DNA of 64,000 nt, from the NCBI GenBank assembly GCA_020847435.1, contig JADLBX010000029.1, positions 1 to 64,000 on the forward strand, given 5' to 3'. Made by a program: the position numbers and the translations under genes. The notes beneath the pieces were generated by a model, which ran no database searches, was not told where the DNA came from, and saw only the letters and a list, made by a program, of their open reading frames with translations. Shown here one piece after another: positions 18,374 to 25,393 of the stretch. Numbering within the stretch: the first letter of the stretch is position 1; each line of letters begins with the position of its first letter. This DNA comes from Anaerolineales bacterium. GTDB taxonomy: Bacteria > Chloroflexota > Anaerolineae > Anaerolineales > Villigracilaceae.

Positions 18374-19651
18374 TTAATTCCCTGCGGAGGGTTCTGCCGG
18401 CGGTTCAAACGGCGGTTCGTCGGAGGGTTCGTCGTCTTCTTCGGAGTTGAATTCGGCGGCAAGGAGTTTGAAGTCTTTGTCAACGAACGCGGCTGAGTCC
18501 ACTTTGCGCAGGCTCAAGCCGATGCGGTGCTGGTCGGGGTCAATGCGGATCACGCGCAGGGTTTTGAGGTCGCCTTCTTTGATGACTTCTTTCGGATGTT
18601 CGACGCGATGGTCTGCCAACTCGGAGATGTGGATCAAGCCTTCGACGTCGTCGTCGAGGCGGGCGAAGGCGCCAAACTTGGTCAGGCGCGTGATCTTGCC
18701 TTCCACCAGTTGACCGACGCTGTATTTTTCGATGCGCGAGCGCCACGGGTCGTCTTGCAAGGCGCGGACGGATAAGCCGATGCGCTTCTTTTCACGGTCA
18801 ACATTGATGACCTTGACTTTGACTTCCTGCCCCACTTCGAGGACTTCGCGCGGGTGTTCAATGTGGTCCCACGAAAGTTCGGAGAGGTGCACCAACCCAT
18901 CCGCGCCGTTGATGTTGATGAAGGCGCCAAAGTTGGCGAGGCTGGTGACGCGCCCAGTGTAAACCTGACCCTCTTCCAATTCGTCAATGATCCGTTCTTT
19001 GAGCGATTGCCGCGATTCAGTGGAGGCTGCGCGTTCGGAGAGGATGAGCCGCCGTCGTTCGCGGTCCACTTCGATCACGCGGACGGAGATCGGCTGTCCG
19101 ATCATCTTCTGGTATTTTTGTTCGGGGGTTTCGCCGCTGATCTGACTGCGCCGCAACGCGCCAATTTGTGAGGAGGGGATGAAGCCGCGCAAGCCTTCAA
19201 CGACGGCAATCAGTCCGCCTTTATTGAAGCCGACGATCTTGCTTTCGATCACGCCGCCGTCGGTGACGAATTTTTCCACATCGTCCCACGAAATTTGTTC
19301 CTGCGCGCGCTTGAGCGAGAGGGTCACATTGCCATTATCGTCTTCAGGATTGATGACGAAGACGTGCACTTCCTGCCCCACTTGGAAGGCTTCGATCTCT
19401 TTCGCGGTGAGCTGATCCAGTTCACGGCCCGAGACCACGCCCTCCGATTTGGCGCCAATGCTGATGAGGATCTGGCTGGGGCTAATGCTCGCGATGGTCC
19501 CTTTGCGAATCTCGCCCGCCTGAGGCAGGTCTACGCTTAGTTCCTGCTCATTCAGCAACGATTCCATGCTTTGGTTGTTGGTGTCTTTTGGGTCTCCCTG
19601 CTGGTGATGCTCGCTCCCTTGGGAAGGCAGGGCGCTATTCTGGTCAGTCAC
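18374..19651 (-). CDS. rpsA: 30S ribosomal protein S1
   Basis: The 425-residue product holds four S1 RNA-binding repeats. Recognisable segments are GEIRKGTIASISPSQILISI, SWDDVEKFVTDGGVIESKIV, GQVYTGRVTSLANFGAFINI (NGADGLVHLSELSW) and GQLVEGKITRLTKFGAFARL (EGLIHISELADHRVEHP). It ends in an acidic/proline tail. The start is GTG at 19651, with CGGAG about 7 nt upstream and a TATAAT on the minus strand at 19689-19684. Four repeats rather than six is normal outside Proteobacteria. The protein helps bring mRNA to the ribosome. Confidence 0.93.
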   Translation of the reverse strand: MTDQNSALPSQGSEHHQQGDPKDTNNQSMESLLNEQELSVDLPQAGEIRKGTIASISPSQILISIGAKSEGVVSGRELDQLTAKEIEAFQVGQEVHVFVINPEDDNGNVTLSLKRAQEQISWDDVEKFVTDGGVIESKIVGFNKGGLIAVVEGLRGFIPSSQIGALRRSQISGETPEQKYQKMIGQPISVRVIEVDRERRRLILSERAASTESRQSLKERIIDELEEGQVYTGRVTSLANFGAFININGADGLVHLSELSWDHIEHPREVLEVGQEVKVKVINVDREKKRIGLSVRALQDDPWRSRIEKYSVGQLVEGKITRLTKFGAFARLDDDVEGLIHISELADHRVEHPKEVIKEGDLKTLRVIRIDPDQHRIGLSLRKVDSAAFVDKDFKLLAAEFNSEEDDEPSDEPPFEPPAEPSAGN

Positions 19652-19683
19652 TTGATGCTCCGGTTGGATAAAATGTAAGCGGG

Positions 19684-19689
19684 ATTATA
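19684..19689 (-). promoter_or_regulatory. -10 box of rpsA
   Basis: TATAAT on the minus strand lies 32 bases upstream of the GTG start, leaving a short leader that carries a Shine-Dalgarno sequence. Confidence 0.6.
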
Positions 19690-19723
19690 CAGGTGAATGG
19701 ACAACTTGGCAACCCAACCCCAT

Positions 19724-19804
19724 GTCACTGCGAGCGCTTTTCGCGAAGCAGTCTCCTGAAGCCAGAAGATTGTTTCGTCACTTCGTTCCTCGCAATGACG
19801 TGAC
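19724..19804. repeat. Dispersed palindromic repeat (gtcactgcgag/cgcaatgac)
   Basis: gtcactgcgagcgcttttcg at the left and ttcctcgcaatgacgtgac at the right form an imperfect palindrome of a class common in bacterial intergenic DNA. It separates rpsA from the divergent chelatase gene and ends just before the latter's -10 box. Confidence 0.7.
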
Positions 19805-19810
19805 ACGCGT

Positions 19811-19816
19811 TATAAT
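19811..19816 (+). promoter_or_regulatory. -10 box of chelatase gene
   Basis: TATAAT lies 20 nt before the ATG at 19837, directly after the dispersed repeat. Confidence 0.5.
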
Positions 19817-19836
19817 CACGCTTCGGAGTCACAATA

Positions 19837-20937
19837 ATGCCACCTATTTTTCCCTTCACAGCCATCGTAGGTCAAGAGCGCATGAGACGCGCCTTAATCT
19901 TGAACGCCGTAGACACGCGCATCGGCGGCGTGTTGATCCGCGGTGAACGCGGCACAGCCAAATCCACTGCGGCGCGGTCGCTTGCCGCGTTGCTTCCCAA
20001 AGTGAAAGTCGTTGACGATTGCCGCTTCGGTTGCGACCCAGATAGACCCAACAGTTGGTGCACCGAATGCAAAGAACGATTTAGCGGAAATAAATCCGTT
20101 CCATCGCACACGCGCACGACGCCGTTTGTGAATCTTCCTGTCTCTGCCACCGAAGACCGCGTGGTCGGCACGCTTGACATCGAACAAGCGATTCAAAAAG
20201 GCGAGCGCCACTTCGAACCGGGCGTGCTGGCTGGCGCGAACCGCGGTCTGCTTTACATTGACGAAGTGAACCTGCTCGACGATCACGTGGTGGATGTTTT
20301 GCTGGACTCTGCCGCGATGGGAACCAACATGGTCGAACGCGAGGGGATTTCATTCTCACACCCTGCCCGCTTCATTCTCGTCGGGACGATGAATCCAGAA
20401 GAGGGCGAGCTTCGTCCACAACTTTTAGATCGCTTCGCCCTCTCCGTGGACATTGTCGGCATCCGCGACGCCCACGACCGCGTCCTCATCATGGAACGCA
20501 ATCTCGGCTTCGAGCAAGACGCGGAAACCTTCCGCAAATCGTTCATGCCGAAGGAGGAAGAGCTGTCCCAGCAGATCGCGAAGGCACGCGAACTCGTCGG
20601 GGAGGTGAAGCACACTAGCCGCGACCTGCTGTCCATCGCGGCATTGACCGCTTCGCTCAACGTGGACGGTCACCGCGCCGATCTGGTCATCCTGAAAGCG
20701 GCGCGCGCCCAAGCCGCGTTCGAAGGTCGGACGAAGATCAACGATCACGACATCGCCCTTGCGGCTGAACTCGCCCTCCCCCACCGCATCAAGCGGACGC
20801 CCTTCCAACAGGCGGAGATGACCACCGAACAGTTGCAAGAACGCATCGAGCAATTGGCGGGACAATCTGTGCCTGAGGAAACGGAAGCGGACGAGTCCGA
20901 GTCGCAACAAAACAAGTCCGAGGAAAAAAAAACTTAA
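19837..20937 (+). CDS. ChlI/BchI-like AAA ATPase (zero-frame product of a chlD-type gene)
   Basis: The 366-residue zero-frame product is an AAA+ ATPase of the Mg/Co-chelatase family. It has Walker A in RGERGTAKSTAARSL, Walker B/sensor in GLLYIDEVNLLDDHVVDVLL, and RPQLLDRFALSVDIVGIRD. It would drive metal insertion into a tetrapyrrole with a VWA partner and a large subunit. The frame ends in an acidic Glu/Ser-rich linker right after nine consecutive A residues (20924-20932). The following VWA frame is open upstream through this same run, so a -1 slip would join both into one 686-residue ChlD-like protein. Confidence 0.88.
   Translation: MPPIFPFTAIVGQERMRRALILNAVDTRIGGVLIRGERGTAKSTAARSLAALLPKVKVVDDCRFGCDPDRPNSWCTECKERFSGNKSVPSHTRTTPFVNLPVSATEDRVVGTLDIEQAIQKGERHFEPGVLAGANRGLLYIDEVNLLDDHVVDVLLDSAAMGTNMVEREGISFSHPARFILVGTMNPEEGELRPQLLDRFALSVDIVGIRDAHDRVLIMERNLGFEQDAETFRKSFMPKEEELSQQIAKARELVGEVKHTSRDLLSIAALTASLNVDGHRADLVILKAARAQAAFEGRTKINDHDIALAAELALPHRIKRTPFQQAEMTTEQLQERIEQLAGQSVPEETEADESESQQNKSEEKKT
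20924..20932 (+). promoter_or_regulatory. Candidate -1 ribosomal frameshift site (A9)
   Basis: Zero-frame codons run gaa aaa aaa act taa; the A AAA AAA heptamer permits tandem -1 slippage. After the slip the frame reads aac tta aag cta gaa gat and stays open into the VWA domain. I could not establish a stimulatory stem or an upstream Shine-Dalgarno-like element. A sequencing error in the A run is the alternative. Confidence 0.6.
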
Positions 20938-20987
20938 AGCTAGAAGATGAGCGCGAGGAGGGTCCGCAGGAGGGCAAGCCTGAGCCG

Positions 20988-21896
20988 ATGCCGCAAGATG
21001 TGTTCGCGAACACGTCGGCGAATTGGTGGGAAGGCGGACAGAAAGTAAAACCGAGCGAAAAGTTTCAGCCGCGTAAACTGAACACGCCGCTCGATAAACT
21101 CACGCGCAAACAAGCGGGCAGGCGTTCGCTCACCAAGACCGAGCGCAAACACGGACGTTACATCAAAGCGCGACCTGCAGGCGAGAAGAAGGACGACATC
21201 GCCTTCGACGCCACGTTCCGCGCCGCCGCGCCGCACCAAAAGAAACGCGTCGAAAAAAGAAAGAGGCTCGCGTTCGCAATCGAAAAAGGCGATTTGCAAC
21301 GCAAGATACGCGTCAAGCGGGTGGCGAATCTTGTTCTGTTTTTAGTGGACGCTTCGTGGTCCATGGCGGTCGCTGAGCGGATGAATGCCACGAAGGGCGC
21401 GATCCTTTCGTTGTTGACCGACGCCTATCAACGCCGCGACCGAGTCGGATTGATCGTCTTCCAAAAAGACCGCGCCACGCTTGTGCTTCCCCCAACCAAT
21501 TCTGTGCAACTCGCCCAACGCGCGCTGATGGATATTCCCGTCGGCGGAAAGACTCCACTCTCAGCAGGCTTGTTCCTCGCGGCGGATGTGTTGCGGCAGG
21601 AAAAACTCCATCATCCCGATGTGGAGCCGTTGTTAATCGTGTTGACCGACGGCGCAGGAAACGTTTCAATCGGATCGTTGCCCCCACAAGAAGAATCGTA
21701 CAAATTCGCCGAGTTAATCGCAAACGAAAAGATCAAGTGCGTGGTCATCAACATGGAACACGCCGCCTTCGACCAAGGACTTGCCCAGCAATTGGCGAAT
21801 CACCTCAAAAGTCCGTGTTACGCGTTGAGCGAGTTGAAAGCGGAGAATTTGTATCACGCGGTGAAGGACGAGATGGCAAAGCCGATGAAAAAATAG
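20988..21896 (+). CDS. VWA-domain chelatase subunit (ChlD/BchD C-terminal part)
   Basis: The 302-residue frame holds a Pro/Arg-rich linker and a VWA domain with a MIDAS motif in FLVDASWSMAVAERM (DxSxS), plus VGLIVFQKDRATLVLPPTNS, PVGGKTPLSAGLFLAADVL and LIVLTDGAGN. It matches the C-terminal half of ChlD/BchD-type chelatase subunits. The frame is already open upstream of the ATG at 20988 back through the A9 run, and no good ribosome site precedes that ATG. Translation by -1 frameshift from the upstream gene is therefore likely. Its last 34 codons are duplicated at 22578-22681. Confidence 0.85.
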   Translation: MPQDVFANTSANWWEGGQKVKPSEKFQPRKLNTPLDKLTRKQAGRRSLTKTERKHGRYIKARPAGEKKDDIAFDATFRAAAPHQKKRVEKRKRLAFAIEKGDLQRKIRVKRVANLVLFLVDASWSMAVAERMNATKGAILSLLTDAYQRRDRVGLIVFQKDRATLVLPPTNSVQLAQRALMDIPVGGKTPLSAGLFLAADVLRQEKLHHPDVEPLLIVLTDGAGNVSIGSLPPQEESYKFAELIANEKIKCVVINMEHAAFDQGLAQQLANHLKSPCYALSELKAENLYHAVKDEMAKPMKK

Positions 21897-21936
21897 GATA
21901 GCGAGACCTCCGAGTTTTTGAAAAACTCGGAGGTCT
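21790..21936. repeat. Direct repeat copy 1: chelatase 3' end plus terminator
   Basis: The last 34 sense codons of the VWA gene, its stop and the following hairpin recur at 22575-22723. Twelve codons differ, all synonymously, while the 33-nt hairpin is identical. The repeats flank the HigBA genes. Confidence 0.85.
21904..21936. terminator. Terminator hairpin after VWA gene
   Basis: agacctccgagttttt and aaaaactcggaggtct form a perfect 16-bp stem with a single-base loop, 7 nt after the stop. The symmetric A/T run lets it act in both directions, also serving the convergent HigA gene. An identical copy is at 22691-22723. Confidence 0.85.
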
Positions 21937-21939
21937 GAT

Positions 21940-22227
21940 TTAGGCAGGGACTGCCATCCGCTGAATCTGACGTTTCGGGCGGAAACGAACCAAGTCGTAG
22001 TTCGATTGCAAATTCAACCAAAATTCAGGAGAAGTGCCAAGCGCCTCTGCAAAGAGCCATGCGGTTTCAGGAGTAATTCCGCGCTTGCCGCGCACAATCT
22101 CGTTGACACGCTGTACAGGAACACGGATGTGCGCCGCAAATGCCACTTGCGAAACATTCATCGGAATGAGGAACTCTTCCAACAATATTTCGCCGGGGTG
22201 AGTGGGGATTCGATTTTCAGGAAGCAT
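21940..22227 (-). CDS. higA: HigA-family antitoxin
   Basis: The 95-residue product starts at MLPENRIPTHPGEILLEEFL, with AAAGGAG about 6 nt upstream; the longer frame has no such site. It contains the XRE helix-turn-helix (MNVSQVAFAAHIRVPVQRVN, EIVRGKRGITPETAWLFAEA) and FWLNLQSNYDL, the signature of HigA antitoxins. It follows the HigB gene by 11 bases, in the toxin-first order typical of higBA. It would neutralise HigB and repress the operon. Confidence 0.93.
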   Translation of the reverse strand: MLPENRIPTHPGEILLEEFLIPMNVSQVAFAAHIRVPVQRVNEIVRGKRGITPETAWLFAEALGTSPEFWLNLQSNYDLVRFRPKRQIQRMAVPA

Positions 22228-22238
22228 GTCTTTCTCCT

Positions 22239-22529
22239 TTAGTGGTAGTCCGTGAGAGAAACATCGTGCACACCGTCTTCCCAACGGAAGACCAGCCGCC
22301 ATTGATCGTTGACTCGAATGCTATGGAAACCAGTCAAATTGCCTTTCAAAGCTTCGAGCCGATTGGCAGGCGGGGAACGAAGATCGTCCAAACGATGTGC
22401 GCCATTCAAAACATCTAATTTACGCAAGGCAACTTTCACAATATCGGGGGGAAATCGCCGTACGCGGGAGGTTTTACGGTTATGGAATAAATCTTCCGTT
22501 GCCGCGTCCCCAAAGGAATGAACTGCCAT
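22239..22529 (-). CDS. higB: HigB-family toxin (RelE-like)
   Basis: The 96-residue product ends FRWEDGVHDVSLTDYH and contains RVRRFPPDIVKVALRKLDVL, LEALKGNLTGFHSIRVNDQW and RLVF, the RelE/HigB fold with its conserved Arg-rich pocket. HigB toxins cleave mRNA on the ribosome. The start (MAVHSFGDAATEDLFHNRKT) is the only suitable ATG. The gene pair sits between the two diverged copies of the chelatase 3' end. Confidence 0.92.
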   Translation of the reverse strand: MAVHSFGDAATEDLFHNRKTSRVRRFPPDIVKVALRKLDVLNGAHRLDDLRSPPANRLEALKGNLTGFHSIRVNDQWRLVFRWEDGVHDVSLTDYH

Positions 22530-22574
22530 TGGGGAAGATTATATCGCTTACACGGCTTCCATGCAAACAGATGG

Positions 22575-22723
22575 AATTGGCGAATCACCTGAAAAGTCCG
22601 TGCTATGCGCTGAGCGAACTAAAAGCCGAGAATTTGTATCACGCCGTGAAAGATGAGATGGCGAAGCCGATGAAGAAATAGACAGAAACAAGACCTCCGA
22701 GTTTTTGAAAAACTCGGAGGTCT
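22575..22723. repeat. Direct repeat copy 2: detached chelatase 3' end plus terminator
   Basis: This carries the final 34 residues of the VWA protein (LANHLKSPCYALSELKAENL and the rest) in frame with a stop, then the identical terminator hairpin (22691-22723). It has no body of the gene. All 13 base differences to copy 1 within the 34 codons are synonymous, so this fragment evolved as part of a working gene before it was stranded. Confidence 0.85.
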
Positions 22724-22727
22724 GCGT

Positions 22728-23225
22728 TTAACTTGCCTTTCCCTTCAACAACTCCTCCACCAGCGAGGCGGGGACCTGCACCGCGACCACTTCCCCGCGC
22801 ACAGTGGTGACGCCGTTCGCGACGATCCATTCTTCGATGACGACTTTGCGTCCCTTGTGTTCTTTCACTTTGCCGCGCACTTCGAGTTGGATGCCGAGCG
22901 GGGTTGGCTTGAGATAATCAACATGAAGCGAGGCGGTGAGGAAGCGCGTGTTGGGTTCCGAGTTGGGGTCCGCTTCTTTCGCGGCGCGGTAGGCGACCCC
23001 GGCGGCTGTCCCTGTGCCGTGACAGTCAATGAGCGAGGCGAGCAATCCGCCGTAGACGTAGCCGGGGATGGCGATGTGATACGGCTTCGGCATGAAGTGA
23101 CAGACGGATTCGTCTCCATCCCAGTAACTTTGGATGTGATGCCCATATTCGTTGAGCGTACCGCATCCGTAACAGTGGGCATAGGATTCGGGATAGTGTT
23201 CTTGGAAAGATTTTTGTTGGATCAT
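22728..23225 (-). CDS. PaaI/hotdog-fold thioesterase family protein
   Basis: The 165-residue form starts at MIQQKSFQEHYPESYAHCYG, preceded by AAGGAAA; the longer frame overlaps the next gene and a repeat-rich stretch. It has CYGCGTLNEYGHHIQSYWDG and GYVYGGLLASLIDCHGTGTA, the hotdog-fold pattern with the catalytic-loop acidic residue in SLIDCHG, then LHVDYLKPTPLGIQLEVRGK. It likely hydrolyses an acyl-CoA; the substrate is unknown. The terminator at 22691-22723 lies just past its stop. Confidence 0.88.
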   Translation of the reverse strand: MIQQKSFQEHYPESYAHCYGCGTLNEYGHHIQSYWDGDESVCHFMPKPYHIAIPGYVYGGLLASLIDCHGTGTAAGVAYRAAKEADPNSEPNTRFLTASLHVDYLKPTPLGIQLEVRGKVKEHKGRKVVIEEWIVANGVTTVRGEVVAVQVPASLVEELLKGKAS

Positions 23226-23242
23226 TCTGTTTTCCTTGTTGG

Positions 23243-23300
23243 CGCTCGTCCTTCGTCTGCGTTCGTCGCGGCAAACGCTCCTCGCTCCGCTCAGGACGAG
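23243..23300. repeat. Dispersed repeat-like segment
   Basis: gctcgtccttcgtctgcgtt and ctcctcgctccgctcaggac resemble the tgagcg-gaagc families seen elsewhere in this window. It occupies the gap between the thioesterase start and the stop of the gene at 23306. Confidence 0.45.
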
Positions 23301-23305
23301 GTTAA

Positions 23306-24223
23306 CTATGGGGTTCCGGTAACAACCGTCCCGATGGGGAGAGGCGAAGCCGGGGGTTGAGTCGCGGCTGAGGTGCGAGTCGGTTGCAGGGTCGCGGTTT
23401 GACCGGGGGTCTGAGTCGCAGAGGAAGACGGGGAGAGCGTTGGCAAAGGAGTCGGTGCGAGGGTGGGCGCGTCGCCTTGCAACAAGAATTGACCAACCAC
23501 CTTCCATTCAAGACCGACAAAGATTTGCACTTCATAGGCGCCCGGTAAGAATTGCGCGGGCGGCGCTTCCCACTCGGTGAAACCGTAGCCGCCGGTCTCG
23601 CCGTCCCAGGGGATCGTTTCGTAATGCACCAGTTTGCCGTCGCGGTACCAGAGCGCGGTCCACTGCGCGCCTGGGAGCATTTCGGCGTAGGTGAACACGG
23701 CGCACATGTAATCAATCGGGTTTTGAAACACAGCCGCCGCTTCGAAATTGAGAAAGTCGGTGCAGTTCAGCGTGAATTGCAACGGGCTGAACGACGCCTT
23801 CGGGTTCGGCGTGACGACGCTTTCGAACAAGGCTTCGATTCCCAACGGGACGAACGGCGTCGAAGTGAAGAGCGGCGTGTCGGTTGCCGAGGGTGTATCG
23901 GTGATCGTCGGGGTCAACGTGATCGTCGGTGAAAGCGTAATGGTGGGAATGGTTGTGAGTGTCGGGGTCAATGTAACCGTCGGACTCGGCGGGAAATAAC
24001 GATAGGCGATCGGTTCGCCGTTGAACGCCAGCCAGACTCCGAACGATAACAACAACAGCGCAGCAACCAGCGTCAGCCATCCGCCTCTCACCCGTTGACG
24101 CTTGATGCGATAAAAGGTGAGTTTTCTCGCCGATTGCAGGGCGCGGATACCGGAACGGAAAATCCACAGCGCCCCAATGATAGACATGACGACCGCGGCC
24201 ACAACGCCTGCGCGAATATCCAT
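23306..24223 (-). CDS. Membrane protein with Thr/Pro linker and extracellular domain
   Basis: The 305-residue product has two N-terminal hydrophobic helices (AGVVAAVVMSIIGALWIFRS, GWLTLVAALLLLSFGVWLAF). A Thr/Pro-rich linker (TLTPTLTTIPTITLSPTITL) follows, then a beta-rich domain with two Cys (LNCTDFLNF, DYMCAVF), and it ends in another Thr/Pro/Ser-rich tail. The domain includes GAQWTALWYRDGKLVHYETI and FLPGAYEVQIFVGLEWKVVG, resembling surface domains common in Anaerolineae. Function unknown. Confidence 0.75.
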   Translation of the reverse strand: MDIRAGVVAAVVMSIIGALWIFRSGIRALQSARKLTFYRIKRQRVRGGWLTLVAALLLLSFGVWLAFNGEPIAYRYFPPSPTVTLTPTLTTIPTITLSPTITLTPTITDTPSATDTPLFTSTPFVPLGIEALFESVVTPNPKASFSPLQFTLNCTDFLNFEAAAVFQNPIDYMCAVFTYAEMLPGAQWTALWYRDGKLVHYETIPWDGETGGYGFTEWEAPPAQFLPGAYEVQIFVGLEWKVVGQFLLQGDAPTLAPTPLPTLSPSSSATQTPGQTATLQPTRTSAATQPPASPLPIGTVVTGTP

Positions 24224-24309
24224 GGGAAAGATTATAGCAGGGGAGGAAAAAACAAGCGGATGCCGAAACAGAAAGAGAGTGGCTAGAAAGGTAGGTTAAA
24301 CCATTCGAT

Positions 24310-24371
24310 AGCCACAGAGCGCACAGAGAACTTAGAGTTTTTTTCTCAGAATCTCTGCGAACTCTGTGGCT
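24310..24371. repeat. ccacagag inverted repeat
   Basis: agccacagagcgcacagaga is mirrored by ctctgcgaactctgtggct around an AT-rich loop, between the membrane protein at 23306 and the kinase gene. Same family as 16239, 27384 and 63587. Confidence 0.7.
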
Positions 24372-24439
24372 AAGTCCACGAGATTTGCCACTCTCAAACA
24401 GAAAAAACGCTATTTGTATTTCTGTGGTTAAATAGCCGC

Positions 24440-25279
24440 ATGAAAGAACTTGTCTTCCTCAAACTGGGCGGCTCGCTCATCACCGACAAAACCAAGCCGT
24501 ACACTCCCCTGCTGGAGGTGATGGACGATCTCGCCTTGCAGATCAAGACTGCGCTTCAAACCCACCCCGACCTGCGAGCGCTCGTCGGACACGGCGCGGG
24601 CTCTTTCGGTCACGTGCCGGCGAGCGAATACAAAACGCGCGACGGACTTCCGCCGCGCGCCACGCCGCTGGTCTATCGTCGGCGCGACGACACGCAGAAC
24701 AATTACTGGAAGGGCTTCGCCGAGGTGTGGTACCAAGCCTCCACGTTGAATCGATTCGTGATGGAGGCGTTGCACAAAGCCGACCTGCGCGCCATCTCTC
24801 TGCCGCCATCGTCCAGCGTGATTTCAAGTAACGGACAAGTTTCCGTGTGGGACACGACCCCAATCCGCATGGCGCTCGCGGCGGATATCGTCCCGGTCAT
24901 CTTTGGCGACACGGTCTTCGATGAAGTGCGCGGCGGGACGATCCTTTCCACCGAGGATTTGTTCATGTACCTCACCGACGCGCTTCACCCGGACCGCATC
25001 CTGCTCGCGGGGCTGGAAGCGGCAGTGTGGGAGGACTTCCCCGCGCGTACGCGCAAAGTGGAAAAAATCACGCCCGCGTCGTTCAACGCGATCAAAGCCG
25101 GCGTTGGCAAGTCGGCCGCGGCAGATGTGACCGGTGGCATGGAATCGAAAGTGAAGCAGATGCTCGAACTGGTGGAGAAACACGAAAACCTCACCGTGCA
25201 AATTTTCTCCAGCGACGAACCGGGAAATCTTGTCCGCGCGTTGGGAGGGGAAACGTTGGGGACGGTGATCAGCCAATAG
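24440..25279 (+). CDS. Isopentenyl phosphate kinase
   Basis: The 279-residue product is an amino-acid-kinase-fold enzyme. FLKLGGSLITDKTKP holds the ATP-phosphate lysines (K8, K17), and GHGAGSFGHVP holds the substrate-binding His that marks isopentenyl phosphate kinases. IVPVIFGDTVFDEVRGGTIL, STEDLFMYL and DVTGGMESKV follow. The enzyme turns isopentenyl phosphate into isopentenyl diphosphate, the last step of the archaeal-type and Chloroflexi mevalonate route. TTAAAT at 24428-24433, 6 nt before the ATG, could give a leaderless transcript. Confidence 0.88.
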   Translation: MKELVFLKLGGSLITDKTKPYTPLLEVMDDLALQIKTALQTHPDLRALVGHGAGSFGHVPASEYKTRDGLPPRATPLVYRRRDDTQNNYWKGFAEVWYQASTLNRFVMEALHKADLRAISLPPSSSVISSNGQVSVWDTTPIRMALAADIVPVIFGDTVFDEVRGGTILSTEDLFMYLTDALHPDRILLAGLEAAVWEDFPARTRKVEKITPASFNAIKAGVGKSAAADVTGGMESKVKQMLELVEKHENLTVQIFSSDEPGNLVRALGGETLGTVISQ

Positions 25280-25393
25280 AAATTGGAAAGTGGAACATTG
25301 GAAAATGGGCGTAGAAACAGCACATCTCCCCATTGCCAAAAACAGGAAAAGTTTTGATAATAAGGCAGAATTCATCCAAGAGGAGCAACCGCC

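Noticed and set aside
22397..22681. Open frame of 94 residues ending in the chelatase C-terminus
   Set aside because: Only its last 34 codons match anything; the front part is antisense to higB. It is the stranded repeat copy, not a gene.
25280..25393. Possible THF riboswitch before fhs
   Set aside because: I found no conserved THF-riboswitch core; the region is short and AT-rich with a plain ribosome site.
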